Origin: Leifsonia sp. AK011 | GTDB taxonomy: Bacteria > Actinomycetota > Actinomycetes > Actinomycetales > Microbacteriaceae | Reading direction: 5' to 3' | Length of the DNA: 64,000 nt | Assembly: GCF_013410945.1 (NCBI RefSeq) | Contig: NZ_JACCCH010000001.1 | Location: forward strand, 186,001 to 250,000 | Shown: piece after piece, positions 9,483-18,484 of the stretch | Position numbering within the stretch: position 1 is the stretch's first letter | Layout: every line of letters starts with the position of its first letter | Notes under the pieces: generated by a model | What the model saw: only the letters and a program-made list of their open reading frames with translations | Told to the model about the DNA's origin: nothing | Databases searched by the model: none | Made by a program: the position numbers and the translations under genes

Positions 9483-9586
9483 TGTCACTCTGCTGTCACG
9501 CTTGGCCCGTTTCACGCGAGCGCGAGTACAGGAATGGCCGAAGCATCCATTAGGATTTCTAGCAACTTACTGTCACTGAGGTGACA
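9483..9586. promoter_or_regulatory. TGTCAC repeat cluster and palindrome before the nickel permease
   Basis: TGTCAC occurs as direct repeats at 9483-9488 and 9494-9499, then as a perfect palindrome TGTCAC-TGAG-GTGACA at 9571-9586, 36 bases before the ATG of the nickel/cobalt permease. The palindrome is well placed for a metal-responsive or nitrogen-responsive regulator. Nothing else is evident in the 259-base gap 9363-9621. Confidence 0.4.
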
Positions 9587-9621
9587 AAGAACCCGCCGCC
9601 GGTCAGATCGAGGGGGAGACC

Positions 9622-10719
9622 ATGACCGCCTTGGACGCGCCGGCGGCCGTGGGGCCGCGCTACCGCCTCGACGCGCCGGGCTGGCGATCGATAGCCCTCA
9701 TGGGCGGGGTCGTCGTGGCACTCTTCGCCATCGGGTTCCTTCTCCTCGCGGCCGCGGTGCCCGGCCATTACAACATCGAGGGCGCCGAGGGTCCCGGCGT
9801 CTTCGGCTGGGCCACCGGCCTGCTCGCGATGACGCTCGGCATGCGCCATGCCTTCGACGTCGACCACATCGCGGCGATCGACAACACCACGCGCAAGCTC
9901 GCCGCCGACGGAAAGCGGCCCCTCGCGGTCGGTTTCTTCTTCTCCCTCGGCCACTCGACGATCGTCTTCCTCATGGCCGTGGTGCTGGGCTTCGGTATCG
10001 CGGCGTTCAACACCCAGGTGCAGGATGATGGATCCCTCCTCCATCAGGTGACCGGCGTCATCGGGCCATCCGTCTCCGGCGTGTTCCTCATGGTCATCGC
10101 GGTCATCAACATCCTCGTGACGGTCGCGATCGTTCGCGTCTTCCGTCGGATGCGCGCTGGCGAGTTCGACGAATCGCAGTTCGAGGAGCAGCTGAGGAAG
10201 CGCGGCGTGCTGAACCGCCTGTTCGGCCGGATCGCCGATCGCATCGATGCCTCCTGGAAGATCTACCCCCTCGGCGTGCTCTTCGGCCTGGGGTTCGACA
10301 CCGCGACCGAGATCACCCTGCTCGTCCTGTCCGGGTCAGCGGTGCTGGGCGGGCTGCCGTGGTGGGCAGTGCTCTCCCTGCCCTTCCTGTTCGCAGCAGG
10401 GATGTGCCTCTTCGACACCCTGGACGGGGTGCTCATGAACTTCGCCTACGGCTGGGCCTTCCTCACGCCGACCCGCAAGGTCTACTACAACGTCGTGATC
10501 ACGGCGATGTCGGCCTTCATCGCCGTGGTGATCGGCATGGTGCAGCTGTGCTCGGTGCTGGCCGACAACCTCGGCTGGAACAGCCCGTTCCTCGAATGGT
10601 TCGACAGCCTCGGGTTCCTCGGCTACGCGATCGTCGGAACGCTCATCGCCACGTGGTTGATCGCCCTGCTGGTGTGGCGTCTGGGGCGCTTCGAGGAGCG
10701 CGTCAAGCTCACTACCTAG
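9622..10719 (+). CDS. Nickel/cobalt permease (NiCoT family, HoxN/NixA-like)
   Basis: A 365-residue polytopic permease of the high-affinity Ni2+/Co2+ transporter family. The diagnostic helix-2 motif GMRHAFDVDHIAAIDNTTR is intact (its His and Asp ligands select the metal), followed by FFFSLGHSTIVF and LGFDTATEI, the other NiCoT signatures. The ATG at 9622 follows GAGGGGGAG. It lies 9 kb from the urease operon, and urease needs two nickel ions per site, so supply of nickel to urease is the likely role. Regulation probably acts through the TGTCAC palindrome upstream. Confidence 0.93.
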   Translation: MTALDAPAAVGPRYRLDAPGWRSIALMGGVVVALFAIGFLLLAAAVPGHYNIEGAEGPGVFGWATGLLAMTLGMRHAFDVDHIAAIDNTTRKLAADGKRPLAVGFFFSLGHSTIVFLMAVVLGFGIAAFNTQVQDDGSLLHQVTGVIGPSVSGVFLMVIAVINILVTVAIVRVFRRMRAGEFDESQFEEQLRKRGVLNRLFGRIADRIDASWKIYPLGVLFGLGFDTATEITLLVLSGSAVLGGLPWWAVLSLPFLFAAGMCLFDTLDGVLMNFAYGWAFLTPTRKVYYNVVITAMSAFIAVVIGMVQLCSVLADNLGWNSPFLEWFDSLGFLGYAIVGTLIATWLIALLVWRLGRFEERVKLTT

Positions 10720-10722
10720 GTG

Positions 10723-11298
10723 TCAGTGCGCGCTGCGATCGCGGATCGGATCGAGCAGCGCCTCCGCGCTCCACATTGCGGCGTCCGCGATGTCCCGCCC
10801 GCTCATGCCGAGCTCGCGGCGCATGGTGACCCACGTCGTCGACGAGTCCAGGTGACAGAGGGCCGCGACCAGAAGCCGCCGCTCGTGGTCGTCGAGGGAT
10901 GGCACCTCAGCCCGCAGCATCGCGTCGAACCGGTCACGGTGTGGTGCCGGCTCCGAGCCGTTCACCCCGCGCATGGCCGTCTCGGCCACGACGTGAGCGA
11001 GCTCCGGGCGTCGGTCGTAGGCTTCCATCGCCTCGCGGATCGCGATGGGCACATCGAAGATCGACTCGGACTCCTGCCGCATGAAGATCGTCTGCTCGAT
11101 CCAGGCGGATGTCGCGAGCAACAGGTCGACCCGCGTCGGGTAGTACCGGAACACCGTGCGCTCCCCCACGCCGGCCCGCACGGCGATCAGTCGGAACGAG
11201 ATGTCGTCTGTTCCGACCTCATCGATCAGCTCCGTGTAGGCACCCAGGATGGCCGTCTGGGTCGAGGAGAGCTCCGACGCGGGGCTGACCTCGGGCAC
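10723..11298 (-). CDS. TetR-family transcriptional regulator
   Basis: About 191 residues with an N-terminal helix-turn-helix of TetR type: AILGAYTELIDEVG, then FRLIAVRAGVGERTVFRYYPTR, where the F-R-Y-Y/F-P block is the recognition helix end. The rest is a helical ligand domain. The GTG at 11298 overlaps the TAG of the upstream TetR gene by one base and is preferred; a TTG four codons earlier is also possible. It is the third gene of a leftward operon headed by the NCS1 permease. Confidence 0.82.
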   Translation of the reverse strand: MPEVSPASELSSTQTAILGAYTELIDEVGTDDISFRLIAVRAGVGERTVFRYYPTRVDLLLATSAWIEQTIFMRQESESIFDVPIAIREAMEAYDRRPELAHVVAETAMRGVNGSEPAPHRDRFDAMLRAEVPSLDDHERRLLVAALCHLDSSTTWVTMRRELGMSGRDIADAAMWSAEALLDPIRDRSAH

Positions 11299-11861
11299 TA
11301 CGCCGCCCAACTCGCTTCTGGCGCCGTGGCGAGCACACCGAGGATGGCTCGGTCGAAGGCCTCGAATGTCTCGTCGGCGTTCATGTCGAACCCGGCGCGC
11401 ATACGAGCCCAGAAGATCGGAGAGGAGAAGTACCGGGCGGCAGCGGCAATGCGCTGCTTGTCACGGCGGTTGAGTGTGGGGGCCGCGTCATCCAGCATCG
11501 CGACGATGGCGGTCGTGAGCGGTGCAGACGAGGACTCGGTCGTCGGGGACAGCGCGGCTCCGCGCGCCGCGACGAAGGCGTAACCGGGGGCAGTGCTGTA
11601 GGCGTGGAAGCGTGCGCGAACGGCCTCGCGGAACTCCGCGGGCGACCGGAACTCGGCGAGCGGGAACTGCTCGGCCTCGATCCATCGCGCGAGCTCCTCG
11701 AGCAGGTGGGTACGCGTCGGGAAGCGCCGGTAGATCGTGCGCTCGGACACGGCGGATGCCTCGGCGAGGTCGAGGTACGAGATGTCCTCGAAGGTGTGCT
11801 CCCGGAGGAGGGCCGCAGCGCTCGCGAGGATCGCGGCCTGGGTGTCGACCGGCTCATCCAT
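11298..11861 (-). CDS. TetR-family transcriptional regulator
   Basis: 187 residues. The helix-turn-helix reads ISYLDLAEASAVSERTIYRRFPTRTHLLEEL, closely parallel to the next gene, and the two proteins share layout (both end with a DxxxF/WxxA helix), so they look like an old tandem duplication. The ATG at 11861 overlaps the TGA of the NCS1 permease by one base (TGATG); a GTG one codon upstream is the alternative. Having two TetR genes translationally coupled to a transporter suggests they sense its substrate or a derived compound. Confidence 0.82.
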   Translation of the reverse strand: MDEPVDTQAAILASAAALLREHTFEDISYLDLAEASAVSERTIYRRFPTRTHLLEELARWIEAEQFPLAEFRSPAEFREAVRARFHAYSTAPGYAFVAARGAALSPTTESSSAPLTTAIVAMLDDAAPTLNRRDKQRIAAAARYFSSPIFWARMRAGFDMNADETFEAFDRAILGVLATAPEASWAA

Positions 11862-13534
11862 CACGCGTCCTTCTTCCTCCCGTCTCCGGGTGGCTCAGCC
11901 GGTTCCGGAGGTAGAAGATATCGACCGGAATCATCGAGCGTCAGGGCGAGCGACGAGACGAACTGAACTTCGCCGTTCGGTCCCGGCTCGCCGGAGACCA
12001 GCATATCCGGTCGCTCGAACATGTAACCAGTGACGTGGCAGCGCAGGCGCTCCCCCGACGGGTTGCCATCCTCGTCGAGGATCGGGGTGGGGATGCCGTC
12101 ACTGCGGCGTCGGAGGTAGAACCTGCCCCTCGTGATGATCGCCATGAGCGGTGTCACGATGACCGCGACGCCGATGGCGATGAGTACGGAAAACGGCTGC
12201 ATGGCCGGGCCGAAGAGTCCTGCGAAGCAGGCCAGCGAGAGGAGCGAGGCGAGGCCGACGGAGGTGAGGCCCACGGGGTTCCAGTTGTGGAGCATCCCTC
12301 TCCTGAACTCGGGGAAGCGCGGCGAGATGCCCAGCAGGTATTTGTTGATGGCGATATCCGCCGAGATGGTGACCAACCACGCCATCACCACGTTGGCGTA
12401 GAGGCTCAGCACGAACGAGATGAGACTGAACACGTCCATGAGCATGAGTGCGAGCGCAATGGCGAGGTTGAAGGCCACGAACACCGCGCGACCGGGGTAG
12501 CGCTTGCGCACGCGGGTGAAGACGTTCGACCACGCGAGGGAGCCGGAGTAGGCGTTGGTCACGTTGATCTTCACCTGGGCAACAACGATGAGGATGAGCG
12601 CGAGCCCGAGGGCGATCCAGTCGGGCAGGAGCGACTGGTACATACCGAGGAACTGCTTCACGGGCTCCACCGCGCGTTCACCGATGTCGGGGTCGACCTT
12701 CATCACGAGGTAGACGGCGAGGAAGACACCGATCACCTGTTTGATGCCGCTGAAGATGACCCATCCCGGTCCACTGAAGATGAACGCCGCCCACCAGGAC
12801 TTGCGATTGCCCGCCGTGCGCGGAGGCATGACGCGGATGTAGTCGATCTGCTCGGCGAGCTGTGGGGTCAGCGCGAAGCACACCGAGGCGCTCGCGACGA
12901 TCGCGCTGAACTTCACCTGGCCGCCCGATTCTCCCGGGAAGTCGAGGAAGTCGGTCACGGCGTCGGGCTGCGTGAAGACGATCCAGAGGAGCGGGAGGAG
13001 CGCGAGCGCGAGCCAGAGCGGCGTCGTCCAGAACTGCAGGCGCTCGAGCGCGCGCATGCCGTAGATGACGATGGGAATGACGACCACCGTCGATACGAGA
13101 TATCCGGCTGGCAGCGGCAGGCCGACGGCCGCCTCGAGGCCCTGCGCCATGATCGCGCCCTCGAGCGCGAAGAAGATGCACGTGAAGCCGGCGAAGATCA
13201 CGGTCGTGATGATCGACCCGTAGTACCCGAACCCGGAGCCCCTCGCGATCAGGTCGAGGTCGAGGTTGTAGCGCGCCGCGTAGAACGCGACGGGGACCCC
13301 GACCACGAAGATGATGACGGATGCCAGAAGGATGCCGAGCATCGCGTTCGTCGTGCCGTGCTCCAATCCCACGCTCGCCCCGATGGAGAAATCGGCAAGG
13401 AACGCGATGGACCCGAGCGCCGTACCGCCGATGGACAGCGCGCTCCAACGGCGGAACGATCGTGGCACATAACGGAACGCGTAATCCTCGAGGCTGTCCT
13501 CTGCAGCGGCGCGCGCGTCGTCGGCTCGGGCCAC
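11861..13534 (-). CDS. NCS1-family nucleobase/allantoin-type permease
   Basis: A 557-residue, roughly 12-helix transporter of the nucleobase:cation symporter-1 family. The N-terminal SIGGTALGSIAFLADFSIGASVGLE region and the QVKINVTNAYSGSLAWSNVF helix (N-[AV]-Y-S-G-x-L) are family hallmarks. NCS1 proteins import purines, cytosine, allantoin, hydantoins or thiamine precursors with Na+ or H+. The start is GTG with GGAGGT six bases upstream. Its position next to urea import and urease genes argues for a nitrogen-rich substrate such as a purine or allantoin; the exact substrate is not readable. Confidence 0.88.
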   Translation of the reverse strand: MARADDARAAAEDSLEDYAFRYVPRSFRRWSALSIGGTALGSIAFLADFSIGASVGLEHGTTNAMLGILLASVIIFVVGVPVAFYAARYNLDLDLIARGSGFGYYGSIITTVIFAGFTCIFFALEGAIMAQGLEAAVGLPLPAGYLVSTVVVIPIVIYGMRALERLQFWTTPLWLALALLPLLWIVFTQPDAVTDFLDFPGESGGQVKFSAIVASASVCFALTPQLAEQIDYIRVMPPRTAGNRKSWWAAFIFSGPGWVIFSGIKQVIGVFLAVYLVMKVDPDIGERAVEPVKQFLGMYQSLLPDWIALGLALILIVVAQVKINVTNAYSGSLAWSNVFTRVRKRYPGRAVFVAFNLAIALALMLMDVFSLISFVLSLYANVVMAWLVTISADIAINKYLLGISPRFPEFRRGMLHNWNPVGLTSVGLASLLSLACFAGLFGPAMQPFSVLIAIGVAVIVTPLMAIITRGRFYLRRRSDGIPTPILDEDGNPSGERLRCHVTGYMFERPDMLVSGEPGPNGEVQFVSSLALTLDDSGRYLLPPEPAEPPGDGRKKDA

Positions 13535-13617
13535 TACGTCACCTCCAGCGCATCCGTACTGTCAGCATTCTGCCGAGGGTGTGTTTCGCGCGCGTTGCCG
13601 CGAGGATTCGATCTGGG

Positions 13618-14304
13618 TCAGATCACCATCGCTTCGCGCACTGCTCCGACGGCCGCTGAGCCCCCGTCACCCGACTGCGTGACGTGTCCGGATGCCAGGA
13701 CGACGTACTTGTCGGCCGCTTCCAGGGCGAAACCGATGTGTTGTTCGACGAGGAGCACGCTCAGACCGTCCTGGGCGAGACCGATGATCGTCTCCTCGAT
13801 CTCGGCGACGATCGTGGGCTGGATGCCCTCGGTCGGCTCGTCGAGGATGAGCAGTTTCGGCTCGGTGATGAGTGCCCTGGCGATGGCAAGCTGCTGCCGT
13901 TGACCGCCGGAGAGGAGGCCGGCCTTGCGGGTGGAGAACTGCGCAAGAGCCGGGAACCGCTCGAGCATCTCGGCGATCTTCTGCTTGCCGTTGCGGCGTC
14001 CGTCGGCGATGAGCTGGAGGTTCTCCATCGTCGTGAGCTGTCCGAACGACTGCTGACCCTGCGCGACGTAGGCCAGACCCCTCGCGACCCGGCGATTGGG
14101 CGCGAGGTGGGAGATGTCCTCCCCCTCGAAGAGCACCTTTCCGCGCGTCGGGCGGATGAGGCCGATCGCCGCCCGGAGCAGCGTCGTCTTGCCGGCTCCG
14201 TTGTGACCGAGCACGGACACGACCTTGGTGGATGCCGGGATGGACACACCGTGCAGTACCTTCGTGCGGCCGTACCCGGCATCGATGTCGATGATCTCCA
14301 GCAT
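13618..14304 (-). CDS. urtE: Urea ABC transporter ATP-binding protein UrtE
   Basis: 228 residues, the normal length for this LivF-like ATPase. It has Walker A GHNGAGKTTLL, the Q-loop QGQQSFGQLTTMENL, signature LSGGQRQQ, Walker B LLILDEPTEGIQPTIV and the H-loop VEQHIGFAL. The GQQSF and EGIQP features fit UrtE better than amino-acid LivF. The ATG overlaps the urtD stop (TGATG). It is the last gene of the urtABCDE operon; the UrtD/UrtE pair powers urea import through UrtB/UrtC. Confidence 0.95.
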   Translation of the reverse strand: MLEIIDIDAGYGRTKVLHGVSIPASTKVVSVLGHNGAGKTTLLRAAIGLIRPTRGKVLFEGEDISHLAPNRRVARGLAYVAQGQQSFGQLTTMENLQLIADGRRNGKQKIAEMLERFPALAQFSTRKAGLLSGGQRQQLAIARALITEPKLLILDEPTEGIQPTIVAEIEETIIGLAQDGLSVLLVEQHIGFALEAADKYVVLASGHVTQSGDGGSAAVGAVREAMVI

Positions 14305-15119
14305 CAGAGCGCCTCCTTGCCCTTGATCTCGGTGGACGTCTCGGTGGATGTCTCGGTGCTGACCGGCCCGGTCTGCGGTGCCGCGGCGGTGCCGAGGTAC
14401 ACCTCCTGGACCTTGGGGTCGGACTGCACGTGCGCGACCGATCCCTCGCTGAGCACCCGGCCCTGGTGCAGCACCGTCACGCGAGTCGCGAAGCGGCGCA
14501 TGAAGTCCATGTCGTGCTCGACGACGACCACCGCCCTCGTCGCGGCCACGCGTCCGAGCAGATCCCCCGTCGCGGTGCGCTCGTCGTGGCTCATCCCGGC
14601 GACGGGTTCGTCGAGCAGCAGCAGCTTCGCGTCCTGCACGAGCAGCATGGCGATCTCGAGCCACTGCTTCTGCCCGTGGGAGAGGATGCCTGCCGGCGTC
14701 TCCAGCTCCTTGCTCAGACCGGTCTGCTCGAGCGCATCCACGATCGTGGGATCGATGCCGCGGCGAGCACGGAGCAGGGAGAACGACGAGCGATGCAGCC
14801 CAGCCGCGATGTCCAGGTTCTGCAGCACGCTGAGCTTCTCGAAGACGCTCGCGGTCTGGAACGTGCGTCCGACGCCGAGCCTGACGATCTTCTGCGCTGG
14901 CCGCCCCAGGAGCTCCTGGTCCCCGAGCTTCGCCGAGCCGGTGCCCTTGGAGAGCCCGGTGATGGCGTCGATGCAGGTTGTCTTTCCTGCGCCGTTCGGG
15001 CCGATGAGGAATCGCACCTCGCCGGGGTGGGCATCGAATGACACTCCACCGACGGCGACGAACCCGTCGAACTCGACGCGGAGATCGCTGACGACGAGCG
15101 AGCCATCACCGTCGGTCAT
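14304..15119 (-). CDS. urtD: Urea ABC transporter ATP-binding protein UrtD
   Basis: 271 residues, LivG-like. It has Walker A GPNGAGKTTCIDAITG, the UrtD-type signature LSHGQKQWLEI (replacing LSGGQ), Walker B LLLLDEPVAGM followed by SHDE, and VEHDMDFMRRFA. LSHGQKQWLEIGM is characteristic of UrtD. The C-terminus has an unusual Thr/Ser/Glu-rich stretch (three near-repeats of STET) not needed for ATPase function. The gene overlaps urtC by four bases and urtE by one. Confidence 0.95.
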   Translation of the reverse strand: MTDGDGSLVVSDLRVEFDGFVAVGGVSFDAHPGEVRFLIGPNGAGKTTCIDAITGLSKGTGSAKLGDQELLGRPAQKIVRLGVGRTFQTASVFEKLSVLQNLDIAAGLHRSSFSLLRARRGIDPTIVDALEQTGLSKELETPAGILSHGQKQWLEIAMLLVQDAKLLLLDEPVAGMSHDERTATGDLLGRVAATRAVVVVEHDMDFMRRFATRVTVLHQGRVLSEGSVAHVQSDPKVQEVYLGTAAAPQTGPVSTETSTETSTEIKGKEAL

Positions 15120-16201
15120 TTGGTCACCTCATCCGAAGCGGTGGCGAGCGGGGTCGCTCGCGGTCGCCAGACCATGTCCTTGGCCCTGCCGAGGAGGGAG
15201 GACAGGCCGAGCGGGAGGAAGAGGGTCACGAGGATGAAGACGAGCCCGAGGATGTAGATCCATCCGCTCGGCCAGCTCGACCCCAGGCTCGACTGTCCCC
15301 ACCCGATCGCCATCGCGCCGAGCGCTGGGCCGAAGAGCGAGGCGCGACCACCGAGCGCGACGCCCGCGATCATGAGGATCGAGGCGGATGCCCCGATCTC
15401 GGCCGGGGTGATGATGCCGACGATGGGCACGAACATGGCGCCGCCGATGCTCGCCATCACCGCCGCGACCACAAAGGCGACGAGCTTGATGTTGGCGGGG
15501 TCGTAGCCGAGGAACCGAACACGCTCCTCCGCGTCGCGCGTGGCGACGAGGAGCTCCCCGTACCGGCTGCGGTTGAGCTGCCAGACCGCGAGGAGGCTGA
15601 GGATGAGCAGGCTCGCCGCGATCGCGAACACCATGAGCTTGTTGCCCGGGTCGTCGAGCACGTAGCCGAAGAAGTACTTGAAGTCACTCAGGCCGGTGTC
15701 ACCGCCCGTCTCGCGGATCGTCGAACTGATGAGCACGGCGAGCGCCACGGCGAGCGCCTGGGTGAGGATTGCGAAGTACGCGCCCTTGACCCTGCGCTTG
15801 AAGAGCGCGAAGCCGAGGATCGAGGCGACGATCACAGGAAGCAAGAGGATCGCCGCGATCGTGAACGCCTCACTGCGGAACGGCTCCCAGAAGGCAGGCA
15901 GCGCCGCGAGGGGGTCGTAGAGGATCATGAACACCGGGAGGCTGTCCGGTCCTGCCGTCTCGAGCGTCAGGTGCATCGCCATGGAGTAAGCGCCGAGACC
16001 GAAGAACACGCCCTGCCCCATGACGAGCATCCCGCCGCGTCCCCACGCGAGACCGATGCCGACCGCGGCGATCGCGAGCGTGCAGTACTTGCCGAGGTTG
16101 CTGATCCAGTGCCCCGACAGCACGAGCGGGGCAACGCCCAGGAGAAGGACGGCGAACACCCCGATGCCGATAAGGGGCAGCCATGGTCTGATCTTGGTCA
16201 T
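15116..16201 (-). CDS. urtC: Urea ABC transporter permease UrtC
   Basis: 361 residues, LivM-type permease with about 8-10 helices. The motif GRGGMLVMGQGVFFGLGAYSMAMHL in the second helix and TGLSDFKYFFGY are typical of UrtC, as is the EERVRFLGYDPANIKLVAFV coupling region. It forms the channel with UrtB in the cytoplasmic membrane. It overlaps urtB and urtD by four bases each (ATGA), which suggests tightly balanced synthesis. Confidence 0.95.
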   Translation of the reverse strand: MTKIRPWLPLIGIGVFAVLLLGVAPLVLSGHWISNLGKYCTLAIAAVGIGLAWGRGGMLVMGQGVFFGLGAYSMAMHLTLETAGPDSLPVFMILYDPLAALPAFWEPFRSEAFTIAAILLLPVIVASILGFALFKRRVKGAYFAILTQALAVALAVLISSTIRETGGDTGLSDFKYFFGYVLDDPGNKLMVFAIAASLLILSLLAVWQLNRSRYGELLVATRDAEERVRFLGYDPANIKLVAFVVAAVMASIGGAMFVPIVGIITPAEIGASASILMIAGVALGGRASLFGPALGAMAIGWGQSSLGSSWPSGWIYILGLVFILVTLFLPLGLSSLLGRAKDMVWRPRATPLATASDEVTK

Positions 16202-17082
16202 GTGAGCCCCCTAGTACGCACGGTGAAGAGACCTTGCGGGCGGAATTGCAGGAAGACGACAACGAGGATGAAGGCGAGAACCTGGGCCATGCTCCCCGTC
16301 GTCCAGTCGGCGAAGAAGGCCAGCGCGACACCGACGACCCAGGCCGCGATGACCGCACCCTTGATCTGCCCGATGCCGCCGGCGACCACCACGAGGAAGG
16401 CCGGGATGATGTACTGCGTGCCCATCTGCGAGTTGGTACCGCCGATGAGCGAGGCGGCCACACCGGCGACCCCGGCAAGGCCGGAGCCGACGAAGAACGT
16501 GATGCGATCGACGCTCCTGGTGGGAACCCCACTCGTCTCCGCGAGGTCGCGGTTCTGGACGGTGGCGCGGATGCGGCGGCCGAAGGACGAGTACTTTAGC
16601 CACGCGGCGAGCGCGGCCACACACAGGATCGCGAGCACGATGGTGAAGACCTGGCGCAGCGGCCACTCGTAGCCGAGCACGTTGAGTTGCCCGTCGAGCC
16701 AGCTGGGCTTCTCGACCGGGACGCCCTGGGCGGGGAAGATCTGCAGCGCGATCTGCTGGAGGATGAGGCTGACTCCGACGGTCACGAGAAGCGTGTCGAG
16801 CGGCCGCCGATACATCCACTGGATGATGCTGACCTCGAGCAGGAGGCCGAGGAGCCCGGCAACAAGGAAGGCCGCGGGCAGTGCGATCGGGATGGAGAGG
16901 TCGGTCGAGGAGATGACCTGCTGGGTCAGATAGGCGACGAAGGCGCCGGCCATGAGGAACTCACCGTGCGCCATGTTGATCACCCCCATCTGGCCGAAGG
17001 TGAGGGTGAGCCCGAGCGCTGCGAGGAGCAGCAGCGCACCCTGCGCGGTGCCGTTGAGTAACGGCGGTATGAGTGCATCCAC
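16198..17082 (-). CDS. urtB: Urea ABC transporter permease UrtB
   Basis: 294 residues, LivH-type permease. The helix MGVINMAHGEFLMAGAFVAYL, the WMYRRPLDTLLVTVGVSLILQQ segment and the ATVQNRDLAETSGV coupling helix are UrtB signatures. The start is a GTG at 17082 (GTG GAT GCA). A 103-base gap with a strong hairpin separates it from urtA; downstream genes overlap. Substrate specificity for urea rests on the complete urtABCDE set and the divergent urease operon. Confidence 0.95.
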   Translation of the reverse strand: MDALIPPLLNGTAQGALLLLAALGLTLTFGQMGVINMAHGEFLMAGAFVAYLTQQVISSTDLSIPIALPAAFLVAGLLGLLLEVSIIQWMYRRPLDTLLVTVGVSLILQQIALQIFPAQGVPVEKPSWLDGQLNVLGYEWPLRQVFTIVLAILCVAALAAWLKYSSFGRRIRATVQNRDLAETSGVPTRSVDRITFFVGSGLAGVAGVAASLIGGTNSQMGTQYIIPAFLVVVAGGIGQIKGAVIAAWVVGVALAFFADWTTGSMAQVLAFILVVVFLQFRPQGLFTVRTRGLT

Positions 17083-17130
17083 GTGCGTTCACTCCCTGTG
17101 GGATCGAGTGGTGTGGTGGGTGGTGCGGTG

Positions 17131-17174
17131 GTGCGCGGGGTTCCGAGCCGATGCCGGCAGGGAACCCCGCGCAC
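17131..17174 (-). terminator. Intercistronic hairpin between urtA and urtB
   Basis: A perfect 14-base stem (GTGCGCGGGGTTCC pairing with 17161-17174) encloses a 16-base loop. There is no T-tract after it in the direction of transcription, so it more likely stabilises the urtA transcript or trims read-through than ends it fully. Such structures commonly raise binding-protein level above permease level. Confidence 0.6.
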
Positions 17175-17185
17175 GGGTGGGGTGA

Positions 17186-18484
17186 TTAGCCCGCGGCCTT
17201 CACGAGTGCGTCACGCACGTCGGCCGGGAACCACTCGTAGCCCTCGAGGTAGGGGTCCGGCTCGATCGGGCCGTCCGACGACCAGACGATGTCGAACTGG
17301 TTGTCGGCGTTGATCTTGCCGATGTGGCCCTCCTTGGAGATGTGGTGGTTGTCACCGTTGAGCGTGACGGTGCCCTCCGGTGCATCGAACGAGATGCCAC
17401 CCTCCTTGGCTGCCGCGTTCACGTCGTCGACCTCGAACGAGCCGGCCTTCTCGACGAGAGCCTTGTAGAGGTACATCGAGATGTACGCGGCCTCCATCGG
17501 GTCGGAGGTCACCCCGCTGCTGCCGGGGTAGGCCTGCCAGTCCTCGATGAACTTCGTGTTCGCCGGGGAGTCGATCGACTGGAAGTAGTTCCACGATGCG
17601 TAGTTGCCCGTGACCTCGTGGCCCATGGCGGGAGCCTCTTCCTCAGCGATCGACACCGAGATGATCGGGGTCGTCTCCGGGGAGAGACCAGCGTCGTAGT
17701 AGGCCTTGATGAAGCCGACGTTCGACGAACCGTTGATCGTGTTGAAGATGAAGTCGGGGTCGGCTGCGACGATCTTGGAGACCTGGGTTGTCCAGTCATC
17801 CTTGTCGAGCGGCACGTACTCCTCGCCGACGATCTCGATGCCGAGCTCGGCCGCGTAGAGCTTGATGATCGCGTTCGCGGTGCGCGGGAACACGTAGTCG
17901 GAGCCCGCGAGGAACAGCGTCTTCACGCCCTGCGAAGCGAGGTAGTCCATCGCAGGCAGGATCTGCTGGTTGGTCGTGGCACCCGTGTAGTAGATGTTCG
18001 GGGATGCCTCGAGGCCCTCGTACTGCACCGGGTAGAAGAAGAGACCATTGTTCTCCTCGACGACGGGCTTGACCGCCTTACGGGAGGACGAGGTCCAGCC
18101 ACCGAAGATCGCCGCGACGCAGTCCTGCGTGAGAAGCTTCTCGGTCTTCTCCGCGAAGGTCGGCCAGTCGGTGGCGCCATCCTCCTGGATGTACTCGATC
18201 TGCTTGCCGAGGATTCCGCCGTCGGCATTGATCTCGTCCGCGGCCATGTGCAGGACGTTGGAGACGGTCTTCTCCGAGATAGCCATTCCACCGGTCAGGG
18301 AGTTGAGGAAGCCGAGCTTGATCGTGTCGCCCGAGGTGTCGATACAGCTGGCTGCGCCAGGTGCGGCGGATTCCTCGGTGTCGCCGGCGCGGGCGCCGCA
18401 ACCGGACAGCACGAGCGCCGTCGTTGCGGCGAGTGCGCTCGCGGCGAGGAGCGCCTTGGCGCGCCTCTTGCGTGTGATGAGCAT
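17186..18484 (-). CDS. urtA: Urea-binding lipoprotein UrtA
   Basis: 432 residues. The signal peptide ends in a lipobox (LVLSGC, Cys near residue 25), so the protein is anchored outside the membrane. The mature domain is a type I periplasmic-binding fold; IKLGFLNSLTGGMAISEKTVSN, FGGWTSSSRKAVKPVVEEN and FYPVQYEGLE are close to the amide/urea-binding UrtA/FmdD family. I chose the ATG at 18484 because GGAG lies six bases before it; an ATG four codons upstream overlaps that ribosome site. It is the first gene of the urt operon, transcribed away from the urease genes. Confidence 0.95.
   Translation of the reverse strand: MLITRKRRAKALLAASALAATTALVLSGCGARAGDTEESAAPGAASCIDTSGDTIKLGFLNSLTGGMAISEKTVSNVLHMAADEINADGGILGKQIEYIQEDGATDWPTFAEKTEKLLTQDCVAAIFGGWTSSSRKAVKPVVEENNGLFFYPVQYEGLEASPNIYYTGATTNQQILPAMDYLASQGVKTLFLAGSDYVFPRTANAIIKLYAAELGIEIVGEEYVPLDKDDWTTQVSKIVAADPDFIFNTINGSSNVGFIKAYYDAGLSPETTPIISVSIAEEEAPAMGHEVTGNYASWNYFQSIDSPANTKFIEDWQAYPGSSGVTSDPMEAAYISMYLYKALVEKAGSFEVDDVNAAAKEGGISFDAPEGTVTLNGDNHHISKEGHIGKINADNQFDIVWSSDGPIEPDPYLEGYEWFPADVRDALVKAAG

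Noticed and set aside
12035-13903. A 622-codon plus-strand frame opposite the NCS1 permease and urtE
   Set aside because: It crosses two real minus-strand genes and reads as a charged low-complexity shadow.
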